Shown in pieces: positions 51,932 through 61,700 of a stretch of DNA of 64,000 bases. This DNA is from Parapedobacter luteus (GTDB lineage: Bacteria; Bacteroidota; Bacteroidia; Sphingobacteriales; Sphingobacteriaceae). The notes below the pieces were generated by a model. That model saw nothing but the letters and a program-made list of their open reading frames with translations. It had not been told where the DNA came from and did not search any database. The first letter of the stretch is position 1; every line of letters starts with the position of its first letter. Location of the stretch: the NCBI RefSeq assembly GCF_900168055.1, contig NZ_FUYS01000009.1:62001-126000 (forward strand). Direction: 5' to 3'. A program made the position numbers and the translations under genes.

Positions 51932-54346
51932 ATGCTTAGAAACTTTCTCAATATCACCTTCCGCAACTTACGCAAGCGCACGGTATTCACGGCTATCCAC
52001 ATCCTCGGGCTGAGCGTGGCTTTTGCCGCCGCCATCCTGCTGTTTCTCACGGCCATGTTTGAATTGTCTTTCGATGACTTTCACGAGAACCGCGACCGTA
52101 TCGGACTGGTCTATGATGTGTCCAACCCCACCAGCGGAAAGGAATACGGAGAAACGAAACCCGTGCCCTTCGGTCCGGCGCTGAAAGCCGAACTTCCCGC
52201 TGTGGAACGCATGAGCCGGTTCGGAAACGGGGGCGTCGTACTCCGCAAGGGCGACAAGCAGTTCGCTGCGTCGACGAAATTTGTTGATCCGGATTTCCTC
52301 CACATGTTCAGCTTCCGGCTGCATCGGGGCAGTGCCTCAGCATTGGATGCTTTGGATAACATCGTCATCAGCGAAACCATGGCCAAGAACCTTTTCGGCC
52401 GTACCGACGTGGTCGGCGAATCCGTTGAAGCACAAATCAACGGGCAATGGCAAAATAAGGTCGTGGCTGCGGTCATGGCAACCCTTCCTGCCAATTCCAG
52501 CCTCACCTTCAACACATTGCTGCGCTTTGAGCACATGGTGCCCGACTACCATAGCTATCTGGATAAATGGGGGCATGCCAACCATAGCGTGTTCATTCAA
52601 TGGGCGGGCGATAAACTCGATCCGGTGGCTTTCAACAGACAGGCGAGACCCTTTATGGCCACGCATTACAAGGGCGAAATCGCCAACCTGAAACGCGACG
52701 GGGCCGCCCCGGATGAAAATGGTGAGTACCTGGCATTGAAGGTGCTGCCAATGAGCGAATACCACTTGAATAGCCTGGGTATCGGCGGGGGTGGTCCGCC
52801 AATGTTTCCATGGATGCTGCTGCTTATTGCTGGGCTGATCCTCTTCATCGCGGGTTCTAACTTCGTCAACCTTTCGTTGGCGGGCTCTTTCATGCGTAGC
52901 CGGGAAATCGGCATGCGCAAGACGTTGGGCGGCCGGCCCTGGCAGCTGATGGCCCAACTTTGGGCCGAGTCGTTGCTCGTGTGTATCTTTGCGTTGACCC
53001 TGGGCGGCGTGCTGGCATGGGCATTGCTGCCGCAATACAACGCCAACATGAACTATTCGCTGGCCATCGGCCAACTGTTTACCGGATGGAACTTTCCCAT
53101 ATTTTTCGTTGTATTTCTCCTCCTTACCGCCATTGCGGGTGGGTATCCGGCTTGGTCCATGGCGCGCGTCAACACCATTCAGACATTGAAAGGCAAATTA
53201 CAGCTTAGCACGGGTGGTGGCTTGCGCAATGTACTCACGGTGGTGCAATTTGCCATCGCCGTGGTGCTCATCATAGGCACCTTGGTGATGAGCAGCCAAT
53301 TACATTACCTCCATACCCGCCCACTGGGATTTAATAAAACGGAAGTCATCAGCATCCCTGTCGGCGATGAAATAGACGGGGAGACGGCCTTGAAGCGGAT
53401 GCGGGCAGCGCTGGCTTCGCTCCCACAGGTGGAGAGCGTGAGCGGCTCGGACATCAACATCGGCAGGGGCACCGATGGCAGCTCCGCTACCTCGCGCCTC
53501 GGTTTTGGCTATGAAGACCGTACCATCCGCACGCATTGGCTGCGGGTAGACTACGATTACCTCAGCACACTGGATCTCCAGCTGGTGGCAGGCAGGGATT
53601 TTTCCCGCGATTTTGCCACAGACACGAATGCCGTACTCATCAACGAACAGATGGCTGCGCAGCTGGGTGGCATCGAGAAAATACTGGGACAAACCATTCC
53701 AATCAATGACGGCATGCAGGTGATCGGTGTGGTGAAAGACTACAACTTCAAGGATCTGCGGCAACAGATAGAGCCGCTCACGATGTTTATCAATCCGAAT
53801 GAATTCGCCGTGGAGTACCTTTTTGTAAAAGTACGGCCCGAAAACTTAGCGGCTTCGCTTGCTGCAGTGGAAGCTGTATGGAAAAAAGTAAACCCGCGGG
53901 CAACGGATGGCGCGTCGTATCTGGATGAAAATACGGACAACCAATACCGGCGCGACCGGCGCTTTACCAACATCATCATCAGCGGCGCGGCACTGGCCAT
54001 CCTCATTTCCTGCATGGGCCTATTTGCCATTGCGCTGCTGTCCATCAACCGGCGGGTCAAGGAAATCGGCATACGCAAGGTACTGGGGGCCAGCGTATCG
54101 GGCATTATTCTCTTGCTATCACGCGATTTTATGAAGATGGTGGTCATCGCCTTCGCCATTGGCGCTCCGATAGCTTGGTGGCTGGCAAATAAATGGCTCG
54201 AAAGCTTTGCGTACCGCATTGATGTTCACGCGGGGCTGTTGCTTCTTGGAGGCTTCATGGTATTGATGGTTGCGCTGGCAACAGTAATAACACAGTCGCT
54301 TCGTGCCGCGCTAGCCAATCCGGTGGAGTCGTTGAGGGATGAGTGA
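51932..54346 (+). CDS. FtsX/MacB-like ABC permease (copy 13)
   Basis: 804 residues from ATG 51932 (MLRNFLNITFRNLRKRTVFT). The in-frame TTG at 51923 lies within the predicted promoter spacer, so it is not used. A distinct subfamily: helix 1 is LSVAFAAAILLFLTAMFELS and the FtsX-one loop MRSREIGMRKTLGGRPWQLM; before helix 2 it has a glycine-rich GIGGGGPPMFP not seen elsewhere here. FtsX-two loop RVKEIGIRKVLGASVSGI, ending ANPVESLRDE. It is the first gene behind sigma-54 region 5 and likely co-transcribed with copy 14. The very short leader may mean leaderless translation. Confidence 0.92.
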   Translation: MLRNFLNITFRNLRKRTVFTAIHILGLSVAFAAAILLFLTAMFELSFDDFHENRDRIGLVYDVSNPTSGKEYGETKPVPFGPALKAELPAVERMSRFGNGGVVLRKGDKQFAASTKFVDPDFLHMFSFRLHRGSASALDALDNIVISETMAKNLFGRTDVVGESVEAQINGQWQNKVVAAVMATLPANSSLTFNTLLRFEHMVPDYHSYLDKWGHANHSVFIQWAGDKLDPVAFNRQARPFMATHYKGEIANLKRDGAAPDENGEYLALKVLPMSEYHLNSLGIGGGGPPMFPWMLLLIAGLILFIAGSNFVNLSLAGSFMRSREIGMRKTLGGRPWQLMAQLWAESLLVCIFALTLGGVLAWALLPQYNANMNYSLAIGQLFTGWNFPIFFVVFLLLTAIAGGYPAWSMARVNTIQTLKGKLQLSTGGGLRNVLTVVQFAIAVVLIIGTLVMSSQLHYLHTRPLGFNKTEVISIPVGDEIDGETALKRMRAALASLPQVESVSGSDINIGRGTDGSSATSRLGFGYEDRTIRTHWLRVDYDYLSTLDLQLVAGRDFSRDFATDTNAVLINEQMAAQLGGIEKILGQTIPINDGMQVIGVVKDYNFKDLRQQIEPLTMFINPNEFAVEYLFVKVRPENLAASLAAVEAVWKKVNPRATDGASYLDENTDNQYRRDRRFTNIIISGAALAILISCMGLFAIALLSINRRVKEIGIRKVLGASVSGIILLLSRDFMKMVVIAFAIGAPIAWWLANKWLESFAYRIDVHAGLLLLGGFMVLMVALATVITQSLRAALANPVESLRDE

Positions 54347-54431
54347 TTTCAGCTTATGGGTTATAACCGTTAGGCTTAACAGCGTATTGCTTATAACCTG
54401 ACGCTTACTTCATAAATCTAAAATGTAAAAA

Positions 54432-56780
54432 ATGATCAAGAATTATTTCAAGACTGCCATACGAACTTTGGTCAAAAACAAATCCTACGCTGCCATCAAT
54501 ATCGCCGGCTTGGCCGTAAGTCTCACGGCGGCCATGCTGCTGCTACTTTGGGTATGGGATGAATTGAGCTACGACCGTATGCATGCCAAAGGCGACCGGA
54601 TTTATTCCGCAAACGGCGCCATTGACCGAGAAATGCAGAACATTTGGGCAACTTCGGCGCCCTTGGCCGTCTTCGGTAAGGCGGAAATTGCCGCAGTCGA
54701 AGAGGCTTGCCGTGTGAACGAATCGGGAGGCTCCGTCTTGCTCTCCCATGGCCGTAAAACATTCAACGAGCGGGCAATTTACGCCGATTCTACGTTCTTC
54801 CGCATATTCGATTTCCGCCTGTTGGAAGGGAACCCGCTCAAGCCTTTCGCTGATAACAACTCCATCGTGCTTAGCCAAAGTACGGCGAATAAGTACTTTG
54901 GCAGCGAACAGGCAATGGGTCAGGTGTTGCAAACAAAAGACGGCAGGAACTTCAAGGTAACTGCCATCATGGAAGACATGCCGACCAATTCTTCGCTGCG
55001 TTATGACCTGTTGCTACCGGTTGGCATGCTCGCCGAAAACCGGAATGATATGGACAATGATTGGGGCAACTTCTATTTGAAGACCTATTTTTTGCTTAAG
55101 CCCGGCACAGATGCGAACGCTGTGGGTAAGCAATTGGCAGCAATACATCTTAAACACCGCCCATCCGAGTTTTTCAAGGATATCAACTACTTGATGCAGC
55201 CGTTGGAAAAGCTACATCTTTATAACGAAAAAGGCGACGAGCAAGGGATGCGCCAAGTCAAGATTTTCTCCTTGGTTGCACTCGTTATCTTACTGATTGC
55301 CTGCATCAATTACGTCAATCTGGTGACTGCACGGTCTACCAGGCGTAGCAAGGAGGTAAGCGTTCGCAAAGTAGTGGGAGCTAATAAAGGCCATTTGTTC
55401 TGGCAGTTTATAGCAGAATCGTTTGTTGTCTTTTTCATCGCGCTGATCGTCGCCATCGGGTTGATTGCGGCACTGATACCGATTTATAATAGTCTTTCGG
55501 GCAAGGAAATGGTGTTCAGCCTGTTGGATAGCCGTGTGTGGATAATCTTTGGTCTTGCACTGATAGCCGTGCTATCGATGGCCGGTGTGTACCCGGCCTG
55601 GATGCTTTCGTCGTTCAAGCCGGCGACGGCCCTCAAAGGTAAACTACCTGGATTCGGAAAAAACGGCAACTTCCGCAGGGTTTTGGTGGTGGTGCAATTT
55701 TCATGTGCCGTGGTATTGATTGTGGCTACGCTTGTTATCGCTAGCCAACTCAATTATATCCGCAACCTCAACTTGGGGTATACCAAGGAGAATATTTTTA
55801 CGTTTAACAGCTATAATTTCCAGAAAAATTATGAAACCATCCGGGACGAGCTTCAAAATCAACCCGGCATTGCCGGCGTGACGGTTGCCCAGCAGTCTAT
55901 TCTCAATGTTGGGAGCGCCACAGGCGATATCGAGTGGGAAGGCAAACCTGCTGGCATGGAGAATTTCATGATTAACCAGTTGTCTGTGGATCGCAATTTC
56001 CCCGAAGTGATGGGCATGGAGCTCATAGCGGGAAAAGGGTTTACGGGGACGGCGGCGGATAGCGCTCATTATATTCTTAATGAGACGGCCGTCAAACAAA
56101 TGGGCCTCGAAAATCCCATCGGCCAGACGATATCCTTTCATGAGGTGCCGGGCACCATAGTGGCTGTTGTAAAGGATTTTCATTTCAAGAACATGAAGAC
56201 GGCCATTGAGCCCTGCATTTTGTTCATAAATCCAAACTGGGGGTGGAGTACCCTGTATGTGAAAACTACCGGAAGCGAAGCACAACAGGCAATTGCGGCT
56301 GTAGAAAAACTTTGGAAACAATATAATGCCGACTATGATTTCAACTACCAGTTCATGGATGAGTCGTTTGACAACATGTACAAAAGCGATATGCGGTCTG
56401 GAAAATTGTTCAATATCTTTGCGGGAGTCGCCATCTTCCTATCGTGCCTCGGCCTTTTCGGCCTGGTGACCTATGCCGCGGAAACACGATTCAAGGAAAT
56501 CGGCATCCGAAAGACATTGGGCGCTAGCGCCAGCAACATCATCATACTGATTTCCAAAGATTTTCTTGTCCTGGTAGCCATTTCCTTTTTGGTGGCCTTT
56601 CCGTTGGCCTGGTGGATGATGAACGGCTGGCTGAACAGCTATGCCTACCGTACGGATATCGCTTGGTGGATTTTTGCTGTCTCGGGCTTTGTCGCTTTTG
56701 CCATTGCGGCCATCACCGTTTGCGGCAAATCACTTCGCGCTGCGCAACAGAATCCTATCAAGGCGATCCGAACCGAATAA
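54432..56780 (+). CDS. FtsX/MacB-like ABC permease (copy 14)
   Basis: 782 residues, 85 bases after copy 13; the gap holds two TTATAACC repeats (54361, 54391), the first within the palindrome GGTTATAACC, but no clear promoter. FtsX-one loop RSKEVSVRKVVGANKGHL; FtsX-two loop RFKEIGIRKTLGASASNI. The end QNPIKAIRTE replaces the ANP-V-SLRDE ending of all others, and helix 7 (LAWWMMNGWLNSYAYRTDIA) is also divergent, like copies 6, 7 and 10. It is the last permease of the second block. Confidence 0.92.
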   Translation: MIKNYFKTAIRTLVKNKSYAAINIAGLAVSLTAAMLLLLWVWDELSYDRMHAKGDRIYSANGAIDREMQNIWATSAPLAVFGKAEIAAVEEACRVNESGGSVLLSHGRKTFNERAIYADSTFFRIFDFRLLEGNPLKPFADNNSIVLSQSTANKYFGSEQAMGQVLQTKDGRNFKVTAIMEDMPTNSSLRYDLLLPVGMLAENRNDMDNDWGNFYLKTYFLLKPGTDANAVGKQLAAIHLKHRPSEFFKDINYLMQPLEKLHLYNEKGDEQGMRQVKIFSLVALVILLIACINYVNLVTARSTRRSKEVSVRKVVGANKGHLFWQFIAESFVVFFIALIVAIGLIAALIPIYNSLSGKEMVFSLLDSRVWIIFGLALIAVLSMAGVYPAWMLSSFKPATALKGKLPGFGKNGNFRRVLVVVQFSCAVVLIVATLVIASQLNYIRNLNLGYTKENIFTFNSYNFQKNYETIRDELQNQPGIAGVTVAQQSILNVGSATGDIEWEGKPAGMENFMINQLSVDRNFPEVMGMELIAGKGFTGTAADSAHYILNETAVKQMGLENPIGQTISFHEVPGTIVAVVKDFHFKNMKTAIEPCILFINPNWGWSTLYVKTTGSEAQQAIAAVEKLWKQYNADYDFNYQFMDESFDNMYKSDMRSGKLFNIFAGVAIFLSCLGLFGLVTYAAETRFKEIGIRKTLGASASNIIILISKDFLVLVAISFLVAFPLAWWMMNGWLNSYAYRTDIAWWIFAVSGFVAFAIAAITVCGKSLRAAQQNPIKAIRTE

Positions 56781-56929
56781 GCCGCGGCGACAACCTGTAC
56801 GCAGCAGCCAGTTTGTTGCGTACAGGTACACAAAATTTCATGCCGTAAAAAAAAACAAAACCAGCAGGCCGTTGTTCTCTATGAAGTTGCAGTGTAATCC
56901 TTTTGCACCGCGGGCTAACTAACACAGAT

Positions 56930-58423
56930 ATGAGACAACAAGTTATTGACAATGCGGCATCTCTTTATAAAGATCCTATTCCTGTTCCATTTCTCTTCCC
57001 CAGATATCCAGAGAAAATCCATTACCCATTAATCGAAGGGACATCCTACCGTTATGACGGCATTGCCGAAGGCTTATTTACGCTTGACAAAAACTGGCGA
57101 TGCATCTATGCCAGCACAAGCTTTCTCCGTCTTTTGGACAAGAAATCGCATGATTTGGTAGGCAGCCAAGTGTGGGAGATATTTCCGGAACTTGAAGCTA
57201 CTGCGTTAGGCAGTATTTATAAATGTTCGATGCACGATGGCATGCCCCGTATTCTCGTGGATTATATCCCCGCCTTCTCCGGATGGTTTCGCGTAAGCAT
57301 CACACCTACCGCAGAAGGCATTGATACCATCATACAGCACCATACAAAATCGACATCCGAAAGACACCCTTCGTATACATCGGAAGAAAAGTACCGTACA
57401 TTGTTCAACTCAATTGACGAAAGCTTTTGTTTAGTTGAGGTTTTGTTTGACACCTACAATCGTCCCTATGATTACCGCTTTCTGGAAACCAACGAGGCCT
57501 TCAAGCAACAAACGGACATTGAAAATGCAGTCGGCCGAACCATGCGAGAAATAGCCCCGCTACACGAAAATCACTGGTTTGAAATTTATGGCCACGTCGC
57601 ACTTACTGGAGAATCCATCCGCTTTGAAAATCATGCTGAGCAGCTGCACCGCTGGTATGAAGTCTATGCATTTCGCATGGGAGCTGCCGAACAACGACAA
57701 GTGGCTATACTGTTCAAAGACATCACTGAGCGCAAGCGAATGGAGCACCTCAAAGATGACTTTATCAGCACAGCGAGCCACGAGCTTAATACGCCGCTTA
57801 CCGGAATCAAGGCATATACGCAATTGCTGACGCGGGAATTACAGAAAGCAGGAGATAAAAGGAATACTGCATTGGCTAAAAAACTCCACCACCATGTGGA
57901 ACGGATGGTCAACCTGGTCAATAATTTGTTGGACACTTCCAACATTACCAAAGGAGAGTTCCCCCTTACGAAGGAACGCTTCGACATCAACGACCTCGTT
58001 GGAGAACGCATCAATGAATTCAGGCTGCTTAACCAATATCATCAAATCATCCTAAACACAAAACCCGTAAGGCCGGTTTTCGCCGACCGCCAGCGCATAG
58101 GGCAAGCGTTGGGCAATATCATTACGAATGCTATAAAATACTCCCCCCCGACCGGAAAGATTACGGTCAGTGTCTCTGATGTAGACGAAAAATTCCTAAA
58201 AATCAGTATCGAAGACCATGGCGTTGGCATTCCAGCCCCTTCGTTAACTAACGTGTTTGACCGCTTTTTTCGTGCCGGTAGTGCCGATATGCCGACTTAT
58301 CCCGGTATGGGACTCGGACTATACATTACCGCCCAAATCATTAAGCACCACGGAGGAACCATCACGGCAGATAACAAACCGGACAAAGGCGCGGTCTTTT
58401 CTTTCACGCTGCCCTATGACTAA
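56930..58423 (+). CDS. Soluble PAS histidine kinase
   Basis: 497 residues from ATG 56930 (MRQQVIDNAASLYKDPIPVP); an upstream TTG at 56903 is less likely. Two PAS domains: about 42-138 (YDGIAEGLFTLDKNWRCIYA) and 152-268 (YRTLFNSIDESFCLVEVLFD), the second ending in DITERKRMEHL. HisKA with STASHELNTPLTG (H284), then ATPase: N box NIITNAIKYS (396-405), EDHGVGIP (428-435), FDRFFRAG, GMGLGLYI (459-466). No membrane helix, so it senses a cytoplasmic signal, through PAS ligands or contacts. No response regulator is adjacent, so its partner is elsewhere. It follows the permease block on the same strand after 149 bases; shared transcription is possible but not shown. Confidence 0.92.
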   Translation: MRQQVIDNAASLYKDPIPVPFLFPRYPEKIHYPLIEGTSYRYDGIAEGLFTLDKNWRCIYASTSFLRLLDKKSHDLVGSQVWEIFPELEATALGSIYKCSMHDGMPRILVDYIPAFSGWFRVSITPTAEGIDTIIQHHTKSTSERHPSYTSEEKYRTLFNSIDESFCLVEVLFDTYNRPYDYRFLETNEAFKQQTDIENAVGRTMREIAPLHENHWFEIYGHVALTGESIRFENHAEQLHRWYEVYAFRMGAAEQRQVAILFKDITERKRMEHLKDDFISTASHELNTPLTGIKAYTQLLTRELQKAGDKRNTALAKKLHHHVERMVNLVNNLLDTSNITKGEFPLTKERFDINDLVGERINEFRLLNQYHQIILNTKPVRPVFADRQRIGQALGNIITNAIKYSPPTGKITVSVSDVDEKFLKISIEDHGVGIPAPSLTNVFDRFFRAGSADMPTYPGMGLGLYITAQIIKHHGGTITADNKPDKGAVFSFTLPYD

Positions 58424-58584
58424 TTGACATTTGTCCACGTGTTCCACCTCGCCGCGAGCGAGAAACTTATATGCCCATGACGGACTATGCGATTGCATAA
58501 TGTCCACTGAAATCAACCGCCAGTAAATACCATTTCAAAGCATACGAACGTTTTAAAAAAAAATTTGTTTGCCAACCTAAAAAT
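58424..58584. other. Intergenic region before the sigma-54 small RNA promoter
   Basis: No gene seen. The only notable element is the interrupted palindrome TATGC-GATT-GCATA at 58486-58499, whose centre is 95.5 bp before the -24 G of the promoter at 58585; it may be an activator site but differs from the GTGTTCG operators. Confidence 0.35.
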
Positions 58585-58600
58585 TTGGCACCCTTTTCGC
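58585..58600 (+). promoter_or_regulatory. Sigma-54 promoter for a small RNA
   Basis: TTGGCACCCTTTTCGC: the -24 part TTGGCAC is a perfect match to the consensus, and GG (58587-58588) and GC (58599-58600) have the correct 12-base step. The predicted start is near 58612. No TATCAA-type IHF site is at the position seen in the permease regions, so another activator probably uses it. Confidence 0.65.
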
Positions 58601-58611
58601 TAACAAAGGAT

Positions 58612-58680
58612 AGGTTTAGGTTGATAGCCCCTAACCCCATTGGGGCGGCCGTCCCGATGTATATTGGGACGGCTTTTTTA
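58612..58680 (+). ncRNA. Candidate small RNA, about 65-70 bases
   Basis: The span begins at the predicted sigma-54 start. It can fold a first hairpin (GCCCC at 58627 with GGGGC ending at 58646; an alternative is CCCC-ATT-GGGG) and ends with a strong intrinsic terminator at 58648-58680. No start codon with a reading frame of any length fits between. The transcript would end about 95 bases before the tricorn-like gene, so it is not a normal leader unless the terminator is read through. It could instead be a leader attenuator for that gene. Confidence 0.55.
58648..58680 (+). terminator. Strong intrinsic terminator
   Basis: GCCGTCCC (58648-58655) and GGGACGGC (58666-58673) form a perfect 8-bp stem, extendable by three pairs into the loop, followed by TTTTTTA. 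It ends the candidate small RNA and any read-through from the kinase gene. Confidence 0.85.
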
Positions 58681-58775
58681 TTTATAGCTGCTATTTTACA
58701 GCCTAAATAGCTATTTTGACGATGATTCTTTAACTTAGACGCGTATCCCACTTCATTTAAAATTAATTGCATCTC

Positions 58776-61700
58776 ATGAAGAAAATGATTACAATCATCG
58801 TAATGCTGTGCAGCATTTTGGTCACTTCGGCACAGGAAGAGGCCCGTTTATTGCGCTTTCCCGCCATCCATGGCAATCAGGTTGTTTTTACGTATGCGGG
58901 CGACCTCTACGTTGTATCGGTAAACGGCGGCGTAGCGCGCAAAATCACCAGTCATCCCGGTTATGAAATGTTTGCACGATTTAGCCCGGACGGTAAGCAC
59001 ATTGCATTTACCGGCCAATACGATGGCAACACGGAAGTGTTTGTCATTCCGGCAAACGGGGGTGAGCCTAAACGCATCACCTATACACCTACATTGAGCC
59101 GCGATGACTTGGCTGATCGCATGGGCCCCAACAACATTGTCATGGGTTGGACACCCGATAACCAACATGTAATTTACCGTAGCCGAGGCACTTCGTTCAA
59201 TGCCTTCAAAGGCAAGCTTTATTTGGCGCCCCTCAACGGGGATCTCAGCCGGGAGTTGCCTTACTCAGTGGCCTCTTGGGCCTCGTACAATGCCGACGGC
59301 TCGAAGCTGGCGATGAATCGCGTATTTCGTGAATTCAGGACATGGAAATATTACCGGGGAGGGATGGCTGACGACATCTGGCTTACCGACCCGAAAACCG
59401 GTGAAACGGAAAACGTGACCAACCATCCCGCCCAGGATGTCTTCCCGATGTATTACAACGATAAAATTTACTTTGTAAGTGATCGTAATCGTATCGCAAA
59501 CTTGTTTGTGTATGACACACAAACAAAGCAAACACGACAGGTGACCGACTTCAAGGACTACGACGTCAAGTTTCCCTCGTTGGGAGGTGACGCCATCGTG
59601 TTTGAAAACGGGGGATATATCTACCACCACGACCTCCTTAACGGACAGACCAAAAAGCTTAATATCGTTATCGCCGAAGACTTTGCCTCCGGACGCACCA
59701 AACAAATAGACGCATCCAATTTTATCTATAGCGCTGACCTGTCGCCAGATGGAAAGCGGGTGGTGTTTGGTGCGCGCGGAGACGTGTTTACCGTCCCGGC
59801 GAAAGCAGGCGTGACGCGTAACCTGACGCAAAGTAGCGGCGTACACGACCGCAATGTAGGATGGAGCCCGGATGGCCAGTGGGTAAGCTTTATTTCGGAT
59901 CGTACAGGAGAAGACGAATTATACATCCAGAAACAGGACGGTACCGAACCGGCAAAACAACTTACCAAAGGGGGCGGCGCTTATAAATTTAACGCAGTCT
60001 GGAGTCCGGACAGTAAATATTTGCTATATGGCGACCGGAACCAAGATTTATATGTCGTAGATATCCAGTCTGGCAACAAAACACTTGCTGCTCATTCGGA
60101 CGAAAGCACCATCGGCGCTTATACTTTTGGGCCCGACAGCAAATGGATTGCTTATAGCATGCCCGGCAAAGCCCGCGAATTTACCGTCATCAAGCTATAC
60201 AACATCGAGACCAAGAAAACCATTACGGTCACCGACACGTGGTATAACAGTGGCCAACCGGAATTCAGCCCTGACGGCAAATTCCTGTATTTTGTATCGC
60301 AGCGCGACTTCAATCCGACATACAGTAGTACAGAATGGAATCACGTTTATAATGACATGAGTCGTCCCTATCTGGTCAGGCTCAGCGCTTCGACCAAGTC
60401 TCCGTTTACCGAGGAAAGCGACGAAGTAACGGTGAAAACGAACAAAGAAAAGGAAGAAAATGAAGACAAAAAGGCTGAAAACGCTGCAAAAAACGGTGTA
60501 ATAATCACTGTCGACGAGGAAGGTCTGGCCGACCGAGTAGAGAGCTTGCCGGTATCGCCCGGTTCGTATTTCGGACTTGTTGCTACAGAAGATGGGCTCT
60601 ATTATTCCAGTGCCGGTACCAATGGACGAGGATTCAAGTTTTTTAATCTCTCGGACAAGAAAGAAACAGAAATCGGGACTTTTGGAAGTTATGCGGTAAG
60701 TCCTGACAGAAAAAAAATCCTAATCCGCAGCAGCGGCGGATTCTTCATCGAAAACCTGGCCAAATCAAAAATTACGCCTACGAATAAGGTGGATTTGACG
60801 GGACTGAAAACGACCGTAGATCTAAAAGCGGAATGGAAACAAGTCTATGACGAGAGCTGGCGGCAGATGCGTGATTATTTTTATGATCCGGATATGCACG
60901 GAGTAAACTGGAAAGCCATGCACGACAAGTATGCGCCATTGCTCCCTTACGTCAACCATCGGGACGACCTCACTTACCTCATTGGCGAGCTGATAGCCGA
61001 GCTCAACGTTGGGCACGCCTACGTGAACAGCGGCGACCGCCCTGCAGTGGAACGTATACCTATGGGGCTTTTAGGTGCAACGTTCAGCCGTGACAAAAGT
61101 GGCTATTACCGCATCGACAGCATTCTTTCGGGCCAAAGCTGGAACAAAACGCTCGTATCCCCCTTGCGCGCTCCTGCTGCCGGGGCTAAAAAGGGCGAAT
61201 ACATCATCGCCATCAATGGCGTATCCATGAAAGACGTAGACAACCTCTATCAGACGCTTATTGGCAAAGCCGACCAACTCATCGAAATTGAAATCAACAC
61301 AAATCCTGCACCCAACGGAGCGCGAAAGGTCCTTGTAAAGCCGATAGCCGATGAGTCCGCCCTTTATTACCATGAATGGGTACAGCAAAACATCGCAAAG
61401 GTAAACGCCGCAAGCAACGGCCGGATTGGTTATGTACATATTCCAGATATGGGCCCAGATGGTCTCAACCAGTTTGCTCGTTACTTCTATCCGCAGCTGG
61501 ACAAAGAGGCCCTCATTATCGATGACCGCGGAAACGGTGGGGGCAATGTGTCGCCGATGATTATAGAACGTCTGCTGCGCAAACCTGGCTTAGGGACCAT
61601 GCGGCGAAATAGTAAAACAGCGTCCATCAAGCCCGACGCGCACGTAGGGCCTAAGGTATGCCTCATTGACCAGTATTCTGCTTCGGATGGCGATCTATTT

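Noticed and set aside
54359-54398. GGTTATAACC palindrome and second TTATAACC between copies 13 and 14
   Set aside because: Too short and AT-rich to stand out; no promoter element or match elsewhere in the window.
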